Assembly (NCBI GenBank): GCA_005881495.1
Contig: VBHI01000198.1
Span: forward strand, 1 to 45,693
Source: Chloroflexota bacterium
Lineage (GTDB): Bacteria; Chloroflexota; Ktedonobacteria; Ktedonobacterales; Ktedonobacteraceae
Length of the DNA stretch: 45,693 nucleotides
Direction of reading: 5' to 3'
Made by a program: the position numbers and the translations under genes. Every line of letters starts with the position of its first letter. Position 1 is the first letter of the stretch. The notes beneath the pieces were generated by a model that was not told the DNA's origin, searched no databases, and worked only from the letters and a program-made list of their open reading frames with translations. Shown here piece by piece: positions 1-9,200 of this stretch.

Positions 1-255
1 GAGGTGAGCCGCCTTGCGCCCCGCTTCCACATCGAGCTCCGCGCCGACGCGCCCAATGAATTTCGCCCCGTGGCCTTCCGTGGGAAGCATCCCGCTCAGA
101 AAAAGCAGATTGCCCGTCTGCACCGCTTCCACATAGGTGCCGAACGGCTCAGGCGGCGCCGGGAGCTTGATGCCAAGTTCTTTCAACCGCTGCTCGGCGC
201 TGGTCGGCCCAGAGCCTTCGCCGGTTCCCATTTGCTCTTGCGAATTTGTATTCAT
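1..255 (-). CDS. RidA/YjgF-family protein, N-terminal part
   Basis: The first 85 residues of a gene that runs off the left edge. After a variable N-terminus the reading frame shows LPAPPEPFGTYVEAVQTG, then LLFLSGMLPTEG and a segment ending in ELDVEAGRKAAHL. This is the pattern of the RidA/YER057c/UK114 family, cytosolic trimers of which several hydrolyse reactive enamine/imine intermediates made by PLP enzymes. The catalytic arginine and the C-terminal half lie outside the window, so activity cannot be judged. The ATG at 253-255 begins the frame. It is the upstream-most gene of a minus-strand series, 77 bases after the redoxin gene, and could be co-transcribed with it. Confidence 0.75.
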   Translation of the reverse strand, partial: MNTNSQEQMGTGEGSGPTSAEQRLKELGIKLPAPPEPFGTYVEAVQTGNLLFLSGMLPTEGHGAKFIGRVGAELDVEAGRKAAHL

Positions 256-332
256 GTATCTCTCTCCAATTGGGAGATGAATCCAGGCCACCGCCAGGGC
301 ACAGTGATGGGGTGAAGAGCCTCTGTCGTGGA

Positions 333-1355
333 TCAGCCGAACGTGAAAGCGAAAGCCTCCACGCCCGCATCGAGAAACTCGATCTCGAACTGGCGATCAG
401 CAATGGGCTTCGGTTGTCGGATCAGTTGATACAGCCGCTGTTCGGTCACCGTGCCGTTGCCCTGCTCGTCAACGTCACTGCCATGAGCCTCGCCCGGCGC
501 CTGTCCATCGATGAACACGCGAAATCGTACGGACGTTCCTCGCGCTGCCGGTCCCATGACGAGATGTAGATCGCGGGCGTGAAAACGGTACGCGATGCGC
601 CCGTTGGCTTCGTTGAGCACCGTGGCCTCTCTCCCCACCGTCCAATCACCCGACAGGGCCCAATGATTGAGTCTCAACCGCTCGGGGGCAGCATACAGGT
701 GACGCCTGTCCAGGACTGCCCCACCGGGGGACGCAAAGTTCTCGGTACGCTCATAGCCGACATAGTTTTCTGGAGACCTCAAGCTGTCCCAATCGGCAGC
801 AGCTTCAGCACCCTGGGCATCGACCGACACCAGTTCATCATCGATGCCGCCGATGCCCGCCTCGGCCAGCACGTGTTGCATCATCATTTCCGACTGTTCG
901 TAGGCGCCCTCGCCGAAGTAATGATAGCGAATATGCCCCTGCGCATCGACGAGATAGAGGGCCGGCCAATAGTGGTTATCGAATGCATACCAGATCGCAT
1001 AGTCGTTATCGATGGCGATCGGATAGGAGACCTTCATGTCCCTGGCGGCTTGGCGCACGTTCTCGATGTCGTGTTCAAATGGGAACTCAGGCGTGTGTAC
1101 GCCGATCACCACGACGCCGTGCTCCTGGTATTTCTCGGCCCACGCGCGGACATAGGGCAGTGTGCGTAGCCAGTTGATGCAGGTGTAGGTCCAGAAGTCG
1201 ATGAGGACGACTTTTCCGCGCAGGTCGGCCGCCGAGAGCGGCGGCGAATTGAGCCACGCGGTCGCGCCACTCAGAGAAGGCAACTCACCTTCAATGGGTA
1301 AGTGAATCGCTGCGGGGTGTCTCGTCGCGAGCAAGAGCTTGTTTATTTTCATCAT
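333..1355 (-). CDS. DipZ-like thioredoxin-fold protein with C-terminal carbohydrate-binding-like domain
   Basis: 340 residues. Residues about 35-170 form a thioredoxin/TlpA-like domain with VVLIDFWTYTCINW, then GVVVIGVHTPEFPFE and the cis-proline region WPALYLVD. The rest resembles the beta-rich C-terminal domain of DipZ-type proteins. The redox motif is C-I-N-W, so only the first cysteine of the usual CxxC is present. A dithiol/disulfide cycle within the motif is therefore not possible, although some relatives may share this form. No signal peptide is evident, whereas DipZ itself is membrane-bound and extracytoplasmic, so location is uncertain. An AGAGGAAAGG ribosome site precedes the ATG pair at the start. 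Exact substrate unknown. Confidence 0.7.
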   Translation of the reverse strand: MMKINKLLLATRHPAAIHLPIEGELPSLSGATAWLNSPPLSAADLRGKVVLIDFWTYTCINWLRTLPYVRAWAEKYQEHGVVVIGVHTPEFPFEHDIENVRQAARDMKVSYPIAIDNDYAIWYAFDNHYWPALYLVDAQGHIRYHYFGEGAYEQSEMMMQHVLAEAGIGGIDDELVSVDAQGAEAAADWDSLRSPENYVGYERTENFASPGGAVLDRRHLYAAPERLRLNHWALSGDWTVGREATVLNEANGRIAYRFHARDLHLVMGPAARGTSVRFRVFIDGQAPGEAHGSDVDEQGNGTVTEQRLYQLIRQPKPIADRQFEIEFLDAGVEAFAFTFG

Positions 1356-1486
1356 GCATGCCTTTCCTCTGCTTGGATGTCTCAGCGATGCGCGTCTGCA
1401 CCATGCGGGACGCCAGCATCGATGTGCAAAAGTCGAGCCACGTGGTTCGGGAAGCGAACAGCTAACGGCGGCGGCCGCCCACCCGC

Positions 1487-2227
1487 TTAGCCGACGGCGG
1501 CGACCGCCCTCAGAATCACGTCCGTGACGGCCTGTGGCTGCGAGATCATGATCACATGGGAGCCCTCAACCTCGGTGATCGTCGCACCGGCGCGCTCGGC
1601 CATGGAACGGATGACATCGCTCCCGGCTGCCTTGTCGCCGGTAGCAACCACGGTCCAGGAAGGTAAGGTCTTCCAGGCGGGCACCCCGGACGGCTCGGAG
1701 AACGCCCCCTCGGCAACGGGACGCTGGGTGGCAGCCATCACAGCAGCCTGCTCGGCAGGCAGGTCGGCGGCGAAGGCATCATGGAATTGTGGAGGATTGA
1801 TCGCAAACTCCACAGCGGTCTCCGCGCCCTGTCCCGTCGGATACTTGAGTGGGACCAGGGCTGTGCCCAGGACGCTGTCCTTCGAGCTGCTTTCGGCATC
1901 GCCCAGGCGCTCACCTTCGTCGGGAGCGAAGGCGGCGACATAGACCAGGCCGACAACGTTCCTGGTTTTCGTGGCGGCGTTGGTAATCACCGCGCCCGCG
2001 TACGAGTGGCCGACGGCCAGGACCGGGCCGGGAATCTGGTCGAACACACTGGCGATGTAGGCGGAGTCACTGGCGAGGCCACGCAGGGGATTCGCGGGGG
2101 CAGTCACCTGCACCCCTGCTTTCTGCAGCCGCTCAATCACGCCCGTCCAGCTTGACGCATCAGCAAAAGCGCCATGCACGAGCACGACGGTGAGAGGGCC
2201 AACAGTGGTAGAAGGTGTCTGAGACAT
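1487..2227 (-). CDS. alpha/beta hydrolase (serine nucleophile)
   Basis: 246 residues, one alpha/beta-hydrolase fold domain. VVLVHGAFADASSW provides the oxyanion region, GHSYAG carries the nucleophile at about Ser75, Asp198 (in ATGDK) is a likely acid, and His224 (in EGSHVIM) completes the triad. This matches the small esterase/salicylate-esterase-like Abhydrolase_6 group, whose members have very varied substrates, so no specific reaction is assigned. No signal peptide is seen. An AAGAAAGGAA ribosome site lies just upstream of the ATG. It follows the epoxide hydrolase gene on the same strand with a 132-base gap that contains a long palindrome, so it may have its own transcript. Confidence 0.8.
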   Translation of the reverse strand: MSQTPSTTVGPLTVVLVHGAFADASSWTGVIERLQKAGVQVTAPANPLRGLASDSAYIASVFDQIPGPVLAVGHSYAGAVITNAATKTRNVVGLVYVAAFAPDEGERLGDAESSSKDSVLGTALVPLKYPTGQGAETAVEFAINPPQFHDAFAADLPAEQAAVMAATQRPVAEGAFSEPSGVPAWKTLPSWTVVATGDKAAGSDVIRSMAERAGATITEVEGSHVIMISQPQAVTDVILRAVAAVG

Positions 2228-2318
2228 GAGCGTTCCTTTCTTGGATGAATGTCGACCAACCAGTCAACGGGATCGTTGAGAGATCGGCCAACGAGTACAT
2301 CGTTTCTGCTGTGGTGCA

Positions 2319-2349
2319 GGACGACGGGCACACAGTGTGCCCGTCGTCC
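2319..2349. repeat. 15-bp perfect inverted repeat with one-base centre
   Basis: GGACGACGGGCACAC at 2319-2333 is exactly mirrored at 2335-2349. It lies just after the stop of the epoxide hydrolase gene that ends at 2360. No T-run follows on the minus strand, so it is not a classical terminator; it could be an mRNA 3' end stem or a protein-binding site. A less perfect copy sits at 3678-3703 after the paralogous gene. Confidence 0.75.
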
Positions 2350-2359
2350 CCCTCTCCAA

Positions 2360-3565
2360 CTAGCGCAGGGATCTGAAGCCCGCGCGAACCTCTTCTGAAA
2401 AGAGTTGCGGCTGCTCCCACGCGGCGAAGTGCCCGCCTTTGGGGAGCCGGTTGTAATGAATCAGTTTGGGATACGCGTGCTCTGTCCAACTCCGCGGGGC
2501 CTGATAGAGCTCGTCAGGAAAGGCGCTCACGGCAACCGGGATCGCGACACCTTTGGGGGCGAAAAAGGCAAGCTTGCTTTCCCAATACAGACGAGCCGAT
2601 GAGACCGCCGTGTTCGTCAACCAGTAGAGCGTGACGTTGTCGAGGACGTCGTCTCGCGTCAGGCCCTCGGGCTGACCGTCGAAGACGCGTGCGATGAGCG
2701 CCTGACTGCGCGCGTCGTGGTCGAGCATCCAGGCGGCTAGCCCGACAGGTGAATCCGCAAGCGCGTACAGCGTCTGCGGGCGGTTCCCCATCTCCTGGGC
2801 GTAGCCCAGGCCGTGCTTGTAGAAAAAGTCGAGCTGATCCCACGCGCCCTTCTCCTCGGCTGAGAGGCCGGATGGCGGCGGGTCGCCGAACTGGAGCGCC
2901 TTCGCAACATCGGCTGGGATGGTGGCAGGCATGTTGGTGTGGATGCCCAGCAATTCGGGAGGCGCTTGCAGAGCCATCTGCTCCGTGACAGCATTCCCCC
3001 AATCGCCGCCTTGCGCCACAAATCGCGTATATCCGAGGCGCTTCATCAGCACGGTCCAAGCGCGTGCGGTGCGAATAGGATCCCAGCCGGTCGTGGTCGG
3101 CTTGCCCGAAAAGCCATAGCCCGGCAGCGACGGAATCACGACGTCGAACGCGTCCGATGCGCTCGCGCCATGTGCCGTGGGATTGGTAAGTGGATCGATA
3201 ATCTTCAGCTGCTCGATGACCGAGCCGGGCCATCCGTGCGTGACGATGAGCGGCAACGCATGCTCATGCTTCGAGCGTACGTGGATGAAATGCATGTCGA
3301 GCCCATCGATCTCGGTCATGAATTGCGGGAGGGCGTTCAGCTTCGCCTCGCACGTCCGCCAATCGTAATCCGTCGCCCAATAGCGCGCGAGTGCCTGAGT
3401 CGTCGCCAACTGCACGCCTTGCGATGCATCCGCGACCGTTTCCCGCTCAGGCCACTTTGTCGCGTTTATGCGCCTGCGCAATTCGGTAAGTTCCGCTTCC
3501 GGCACGTTGAAGCGGAAGGGGCGAACTTCACTGGTTGATGTGGTTTCGTGGGTTTGGGATTCCAT
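2360..3565 (-). CDS. epoxide hydrolase (microsomal/juvenile-hormone type)
   Basis: 401 residues. The N-terminal EHN domain (about 15-120) is followed by the alpha/beta-hydrolase core. Visible features are HGWPGS at 110-115 (oxyanion hole), nucleophile Asp188 in QGGDWG and base His379 in [10 protein letters not shown]. The family opens epoxides to diols through an ester intermediate on the Asp; the natural substrate here is unknown. No signal peptide or membrane anchor is seen, unlike the mammalian enzyme. The start ATG is preceded by a GGAGAATTG ribosome site that is shared with the paralog upstream. It is the downstream half of a tandem pair with the gene at 3717-4979, with about 60 percent protein identity by eye. 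Confidence 0.9.
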   Translation of the reverse strand: MESQTHETTSTSEVRPFRFNVPEAELTELRRRINATKWPERETVADASQGVQLATTQALARYWATDYDWRTCEAKLNALPQFMTEIDGLDMHFIHVRSKHEHALPLIVTHGWPGSVIEQLKIIDPLTNPTAHGASASDAFDVVIPSLPGYGFSGKPTTTGWDPIRTARAWTVLMKRLGYTRFVAQGGDWGNAVTEQMALQAPPELLGIHTNMPATIPADVAKALQFGDPPPSGLSAEEKGAWDQLDFFYKHGLGYAQEMGNRPQTLYALADSPVGLAAWMLDHDARSQALIARVFDGQPEGLTRDDVLDNVTLYWLTNTAVSSARLYWESKLAFFAPKGVAIPVAVSAFPDELYQAPRSWTEHAYPKLIHYNRLPKGGHFAAWEQPQLFSEEVRAGFRSLR

Positions 3566-3661
3566 GACAATTCTCCTTTGTGTTGATACATGACAGATTG
3601 GCCGCGTGATGGAGAAGCTCGAAAGCCGAGAACTGCTCCGTCACACGATAGGATGCCGACG
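3563..3661. repeat. duplicated 5' flank of the epoxide hydrolase genes, copy 1
   Basis: These 99 bases match 4977-5075 with about 88 percent identity by hand alignment. They contain the start codon, ribosome site and leader of the gene at 2360-3565. The far end corresponds to the 3' end of the hydrolase gene at 5062, so copy 1 carries a remnant of that gene's tail. This shows that the duplication unit was hydrolase tail, leader, epoxide hydrolase and palindrome. Confidence 0.8.
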
Positions 3662-3716
3662 CCTACTGTGGTGTGGAACGGTGGGCACACGTTGTGCCCG
3701 TCGTCCCCCTCTCCAA

Positions 3717-4979
3717 CTAGCGCAGTGACCTGAACGCCGCTCGGAGCTCGGTGGCGAACAGCTCCGGCTCTTCCCAGGCGGCGAAGTGACCGCCCTTGTT
3801 GACCTCGTTGAAGTAGATCAGGTTGGGATAGACCTTGTCGGCCCAGCTGCGCGGTGCCTGGACGATCTCGCCGGGGAAGACCGTGAAGGCCACCGGGAGC
3901 GAGAGCTCGGGGGACTTCGCCCCGGATGCGATCGCGGCGAAGATGGTTCGGAAGTTCTCCCAGTAGAGCCGCGCCGACGAGGTGGCGGTGTTCGTCAGCC
4001 AGTACAGCGTGATGTTGTCGACGATCCTGTCGCGTGTCAGGCCGCCCGCGGGCTGGCCGTCGAGAAACGCGTGCGAGATCTTCTCGTAGCTGTCTGCGTC
4101 GTGGTCGAGCATCCACGCTGCCAGCCCGACGGGCGTATCCGTCAACGCATAGCCGATCGTCTGCGGGTGCTCGGGCATCTCGACGAAGTAGCCCCTCCGG
4201 AAGAGGGCGGCGAGCGCATCGAGTGCCGCGGGCTCCTTCTTCTCGGCCCGGTCGGCGAGGACGGCGATCGCAACCCGCTTGAAGAGTCCGGCCGGTATGA
4301 GCCCGCCGAAGAGCGCCGCCCCCACCTCGGTCGGGAAGGCGCTGAGGAAGTTGAGGTGGACGCCGAGCAGCCCCTCGGGTGCCATGCGTCCCATCGCGTC
4401 GGTGACGTTGGCGCCGATGTCGCCGCCCTGGGCGACGTAGCGGGTGTAGCCGAGCCGGCTCATGAGCTCCACCCAGGCGCGCGCGACGCGGCCAGGGTCC
4501 CAGCCGAGGTCCGCCGGCTCACCGGAGAAGCCGTAGCCGGGCAGCGACGGGAGCACGAGGTCGAAGGCGTCGTCGGCGTCGCCGCCGTGCGCGGTCGGAT
4601 TGGTGAGCGGACCGATGACCTCGAGCATCTCGATCACCGAGCCGGGCCAGCCGTGCGTGATGATCAGCGGCAGCGCGTTCTCGTGACGCGACTTCACGTG
4701 GATGAAGTGGATGTCGAGGCCGTCGATCTTCGTCATGAACTGCGGCAGCGCGTTCAGCCTCGAATCGAGCCTCCTGAAGTCGTAGTCGGTTGCCCAGTAG
4801 CGCGCGAGCTCTTGGAGCATCGCCAGCTGCACGCCCTGCGACGCATCGGCGACGAGCTCCTTGTCGGGAAAGCGCGTGGCGGCGATGCGCCGGCGCAGGT
4901 CGGCGATCGCTTCTTCGGGCATGTCGACGCGGAAGGGACGGACTACGGTTGCTGTCGTTTGGTGGGTTTGGTTTTCCAT
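3717..4979 (-). CDS. epoxide hydrolase paralog
   Basis: 420 residues with the same layout as its neighbour: an N-terminal EHN domain and an alpha/beta core. HGWPGS lies at 109-114, nucleophile Asp187 in QGGDIG, and base His398 in [10 protein letters not shown]. It is longer than its paralog because of extra residues in the cap region (about 215-250 and 345-360). The coding sequence looks much richer in G+C, with strong GCG/GCC/CTC codon use, than the paralog or the genes beyond 10 kb. Yet the bases just outside both ends are nearly the same as those around the paralog. Substrate unknown. Confidence 0.9.
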   Translation of the reverse strand: MENQTHQTTATVVRPFRVDMPEEAIADLRRRIAATRFPDKELVADASQGVQLAMLQELARYWATDYDFRRLDSRLNALPQFMTKIDGLDIHFIHVKSRHENALPLIITHGWPGSVIEMLEVIGPLTNPTAHGGDADDAFDLVLPSLPGYGFSGEPADLGWDPGRVARAWVELMSRLGYTRYVAQGGDIGANVTDAMGRMAPEGLLGVHLNFLSAFPTEVGAALFGGLIPAGLFKRVAIAVLADRAEKKEPAALDALAALFRRGYFVEMPEHPQTIGYALTDTPVGLAAWMLDHDADSYEKISHAFLDGQPAGGLTRDRIVDNITLYWLTNTATSSARLYWENFRTIFAAIASGAKSPELSLPVAFTVFPGEIVQAPRSWADKVYPNLIYFNEVNKGGHFAAWEEPELFATELRAAFRSLR

Positions 4980-5075
4980 ACCAGTTCTCCTTTGTGTTGG
5001 TACATGACAGATTGGCCGCGTGATGGAGCAGCTCGATAGCCGAGCACGGCTCCCTCACACGCTAGGATGCCGACG
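4977..5075. repeat. duplicated 5' flank of the epoxide hydrolase genes, copy 2
   Basis: Partner of the repeat at 3563-3661. It spans the leader of the gene at 3717-4979 and overlaps the last codons and stop of the hydrolase gene at 5062. Confidence 0.8.
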
Positions 5076-5997
5076 ACGAGTACGCGTCGACATCGATGAT
5101 CGCCTGGGCAAAGTCCCCAGGTGCTTCTTGAGGCAGGTTGTGCCCGACACCGCCCGTGATGAGGCGGTGTTCATAGCGGCCCAAGAATTTCCGGGCATAG
5201 GCACTAGCCCCTGGATGCGGTGCCCCATTGGCATCGCCTTCCAACGTCATCGTGGGCATGCTGATGTTCGGAGCTTTAGCGAGCCGCTGTTCAAGCTCAT
5301 CATATTTCGCCTCGCCTTCAGCCAGCCCGAGCCGCCAGCGGTAATTGTGGATCACGATGCAGACGTGATCCGGGTTGTCGAAGGCCGCGGCGCTGCGCTC
5401 GAAGGTGGCCTCGTCGAAGTTCCATTTCGGCGAAGCGATCTGCCAGATGAGCTTCGCAAAGTTGCGCCGGTATTTGTCGTAGCCGACCCGGCCGCGTTCG
5501 GTGGCGAAGTAATACTGGTACCACCACTGCAGCTCAGCCTGTGGCGGCAACGGCACCTGGCCGGCTTGCTGGCTGCTGATCAGATACCCGCTCACCGAGA
5601 CGAGACCCTTGCAGCGTTCCGGCCACAGCGCCGCGATGATGTCGGCCGTGCGCGCGCCCCAATCAAAACCGCCGAGGATCGCCCTGCCAATTTTGAGTGC
5701 ATCCATCAGAGCGATGATATCGACAGCGACCACCGATTGCTGGCCATTGCGGGGCGTTGTGCTCGAAAGAAAGCGCGTCGAGCCATAGCCACGCAGATAG
5801 GGGACGATCACCCGGTAGCCTGCCTGCGAAAGCCTCGGGGCAACGTCGACAAAGCTGTGAATGTCATAGGGCCAGCCGTGCAGCAGCACGACCGCCGGAC
5901 CATCGCTCTTGCCAGCTTCAGCGTAGCCGACGTTCAGGACGCCGGCATCGATCTGTTTCAGCGCACTGAAGGACGTGCTCGTCCCGTTCCTCATCAT
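5062..5997 (-). CDS. alpha/beta hydrolase, epoxide hydrolase/haloalkane dehalogenase-like
   Basis: 311 residues from the chosen ATG. HGWPYD (about 40-45) and nucleophile Asp112 in GGFDWGART place it in the Asp-nucleophile group that includes soluble epoxide hydrolases and dehalogenases. The base His is in GGVGHNLPQEAP near the C-terminus. A GTG three codons upstream (6006) is also open, but AGAAAGG stands eight bases before the ATG at 5995-5997, which decides the start. No signal peptide. It is first in the run of epoxide-hydrolase-like genes and diverges from the large WD40 gene. The specific substrate cannot be told from sequence. Confidence 0.82.
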   Translation of the reverse strand: MMRNGTSTSFSALKQIDAGVLNVGYAEAGKSDGPAVVLLHGWPYDIHSFVDVAPRLSQAGYRVIVPYLRGYGSTRFLSSTTPRNGQQSVVAVDIIALMDALKIGRAILGGFDWGARTADIIAALWPERCKGLVSVSGYLISSQQAGQVPLPPQAELQWWYQYYFATERGRVGYDKYRRNFAKLIWQIASPKWNFDEATFERSAAAFDNPDHVCIVIHNYRWRLGLAEGEAKYDELEQRLAKAPNISMPTMTLEGDANGAPHPGASAYARKFLGRYEHRLITGGVGHNLPQEAPGDFAQAIIDVDAYSSSAS

Positions 5998-6257
5998 ACG
6001 TGTCACCTTTCTGCGAAGACTTCTCGCCCGAAATGTGCTATGCTACTAGGATGAAGTTACACAGGAGAGTCTGGAGCTTCACAACATTCCCCAGACCCTC
6101 CACTCAACGTGGACCCGCCTCGGGCGTATCCAACACCTACCAGTATACCGGGAGTGCTTGGGGATTACAGCCGCCACAAGGTGACATGTTGCTTCCATAT
6201 TGCTTCACATTGCTGGCTAGGTGCTGGCGGGTCACGGGGAAGGCAAAGAGGACGCCG

Positions 6258-9200
6258 ATGCCGCGGCACTCCTATCGTGAGCGTGACTATACCTTTGGGC
6301 AGGCGATGCTGACGCTGCGCACCAGCATCGGCCTGACGCAAGCCGGCCTGGCCGCGCTGCTGGGGATCTCTCGACGCGCGGTCGCCGAGTGGGAGGGAGG
6401 CAGCAACTATCCCAAAGAGGAACATCTCCAACACTTTATTGTGGTGTGTGTGCAGCAGCACGTCTTTGCGCCCGAGCGGGAGGAAGAGGAGATCCGCGAC
6501 TTATGGAAAACGGCGCATCAACGGGTCCTCCTTGATGAGGCCTGGCTCGCGGCCGTGCTCAGTACCCAGACGACACCAGTGTTCACTTCCACCACCGCGG
6601 TCCGTGCTCCCTCCGACCAGGCTCCTGCGATGCAATCAGCAGCTTTCCCGCGCATTGACTGGGTCGGAGCGCTGGATGTGAGCCGCTTCACGGGTCGTGA
6701 GGGAGAGCTGGCCGAACTGATCCACTTCATTGCGCACGAGCGTTGCCGGCTCGTGGCCATCCTGGGGATGGGCGGCATCGGCAAGAGCGCGCTGGTCTCG
6801 CTCCTGGGCAAGCTACTTGCCCCCCAGTTCGACGCCGTGCTGTGGCGCTCCCTCAGGGATGCCCCCTCCTGTGAGGAACTGGTGGCCGACTGCCTCACCT
6901 TCTTCTCGGAAACCCCACCTGCCGAGTTCCCACCCTCGCTGGAACAACGTATCAACCAGTTGATCGGGCGCCTGCAAGAGCGGCGCTGCCTGCTCGTGCT
7001 GGACAATCTGGAGACGCTCCTGGAGGAGGGAGACCCCGAGGGCAACTACCGCCCCGGCTACCAGGGCTACGGGCGCCTGATCGAGCGGCTTGGTGAATCC
7101 GCCCACCAGAGCTGTGTGGTGCTGACCAGCCGCGAGAAACCCCGCGAGATCGAGGCCCTGGAAGGGCTGCGCGGGCCAGTCCGTTCACTACGCCTGTTGG
7201 GCCTCTCTGAAGAGGCAGCGCGCTCCCTGCTGGAAGACAAGGACCTGCGCGGGGCATCCTCCGCCTGGCTGCAGCTGATCGCCACCTACGCGGGCAATCC
7301 GCTCGCGCTCAAGATCGTGGGACAGGCCATCGTCGATCTCTTTTCCGGCGAGATCGTCCCGTTCCTGGACTCGGGGGAGCTGATCTTCAATGGCATCCGC
7401 GCAGTACTGCGCCAGCAAGTGGTACGCCTGACGCTGCTGGAGCAGATGCTCCTCACCTGGCTGACGGTGGTGCGCGAGTGGACATCGCTCGATTCCTTGC
7501 TCTCCTTGCTAGTCCCCAGGCCAACGCGTGCGCGGGTGCTGGAGGCCTTGGAAGCGCTCTCGCGACGGTCCCTGATCGAGCGGGGACAGCGGGCCAGTTT
7601 TACGCTGCAATCGGTGGTGATGGAGTACGTCACCGATGCCCTGCTCGATCAACTAAGCGAGGAGATTGTCACGCAGGCGATGGACCACCTGCACCGGTAT
7701 GCGCTCGAGCAGGCGCAAGCCAAAGACTACGTGCGTCAGACCCAGGTACGTTTGCTGGTGCGTCCCCTCGTGGAGCGCCTGCGAGCCGTTCTCGGGTCGG
7801 ACACGCGCGTCGAGGAGCAGTGCCTCTCGCTGCTCAGGCACGTGCGCACGGAAGATGGCAGCAGTCAGGGCTACGGTCCGGCCAACGTGATCGCTCTGCT
7901 CAAAGCGTTGCGGGGCGACCTGCGCGGCCTGGACCTCTCACGGCTCGCCATTCGGGGGGCGTACATGCAAGGGGTCCAGATGCAAGACGCGAATCTGTCC
8001 GGGGCCGTGATGCGTGAGTGCGTCTTTACGGAGGCCTTCGATGCCATCACCGAAGTGGCCATCAGCCGTGGTGGGCAGTATTGGGCGGCCGTCAGCAGGC
8101 GGGGGGAAGTGCGGGTGTGGCGCGAGGAAGGCAAGCTCCTGCACCTGGTCTGGCAGGCCCATACCGACACGACATTTGCCTTTGCCTTGAGCCCGGATGA
8201 ACACACGCTCGCCAGTGGGAGCATGGATGGCAGCGTCAAGCTGTGGGACGTCGAAAGTGGGGCCTTGCTCTGGTCGGGCTGGCACACGCAGGGCACCACG
8301 TGCCTGGCCTTTTCCCCCGATGGAAGACTGCTCGCCAGTGGGGGACTTGATGCCACCGTCCGGCTCTGGGAGGCTTCGCTGGGCACGCCTGTGGAGGACA
8401 TACCGCATCCCGGTCCGGTCTTCTCGCTGGCCTGGAGCCCGGATGGAAGCCTGCTCGCCAGTGGCGACGTCGCGGGCACGACCAGGCTCTGGGAGATGCA
8501 GCAGACAGGACCGGCTCGCTGCGTCGAGATCCTCTCCGGGCATACCAACCTGGTGCGCGGCCTGGCCTTTGCCCCCGATGGCAGCGTTCTCGTCAGCGCG
8601 AGCTGGGATAGCACCGTCAAGCTGTGGGAACTCGCCAGTGGACGCTGTCTCGAGACGCTGGTGGGACATACCGAGCGGGTGGAAGCCCTGGCCTGGAGTC
8701 CGGATGGAGGGACGCTGGCCAGTGGTGGTCGGGATACAACTATCCGGCTGTGGGATGGCCAAGAGGGCACATTGCGGGCGGTGCTGCAGGGACATAGCGC
8801 CATTGTGTACAGCCTGGCCTTCACCCCCGATAGCAGCCACCTGCTCAGTGGTAGTGACGATGGCACCCTGCGGCTGTGGGAGGTCGAACGTGCGCTGTGC
8901 GTGCGGGTCATGCAGGGTTCCGTGGCCTCCCTCTACGACCTCGACTGGAGTCCAGACGGCACGCAGTTGGCGAGTGGCGGCACGGATACCCTGGTCACCA
9001 TCTGGGAGGTGGCCGGTGGGAGGCCACGAGGCGTGTTGCGCGGTCATCGCAGGCGTGTATACGGCGTGGCATGGAGTCCTGATGGGAGCAGGCTGGCTAG
9101 TAGCGGGTCGGATAGTGACATCCGGCTCTGGGACCCAACCCTGGGCTCCTGTTTCCAGATCATGGGGGACTCCGACTCCGCTGACACCATCTTCTATGGC

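Noticed and set aside
3786..5039. Plus-strand open frame of 417 residues
   Set aside because: Antisense to the GC-rich epoxide hydrolase with clear catalytic motifs; no ribosome site and low-complexity composition.
5020..6054. Plus-strand open frame of 344 residues
   Set aside because: Shadow of the alpha/beta hydrolase gene on the other strand.
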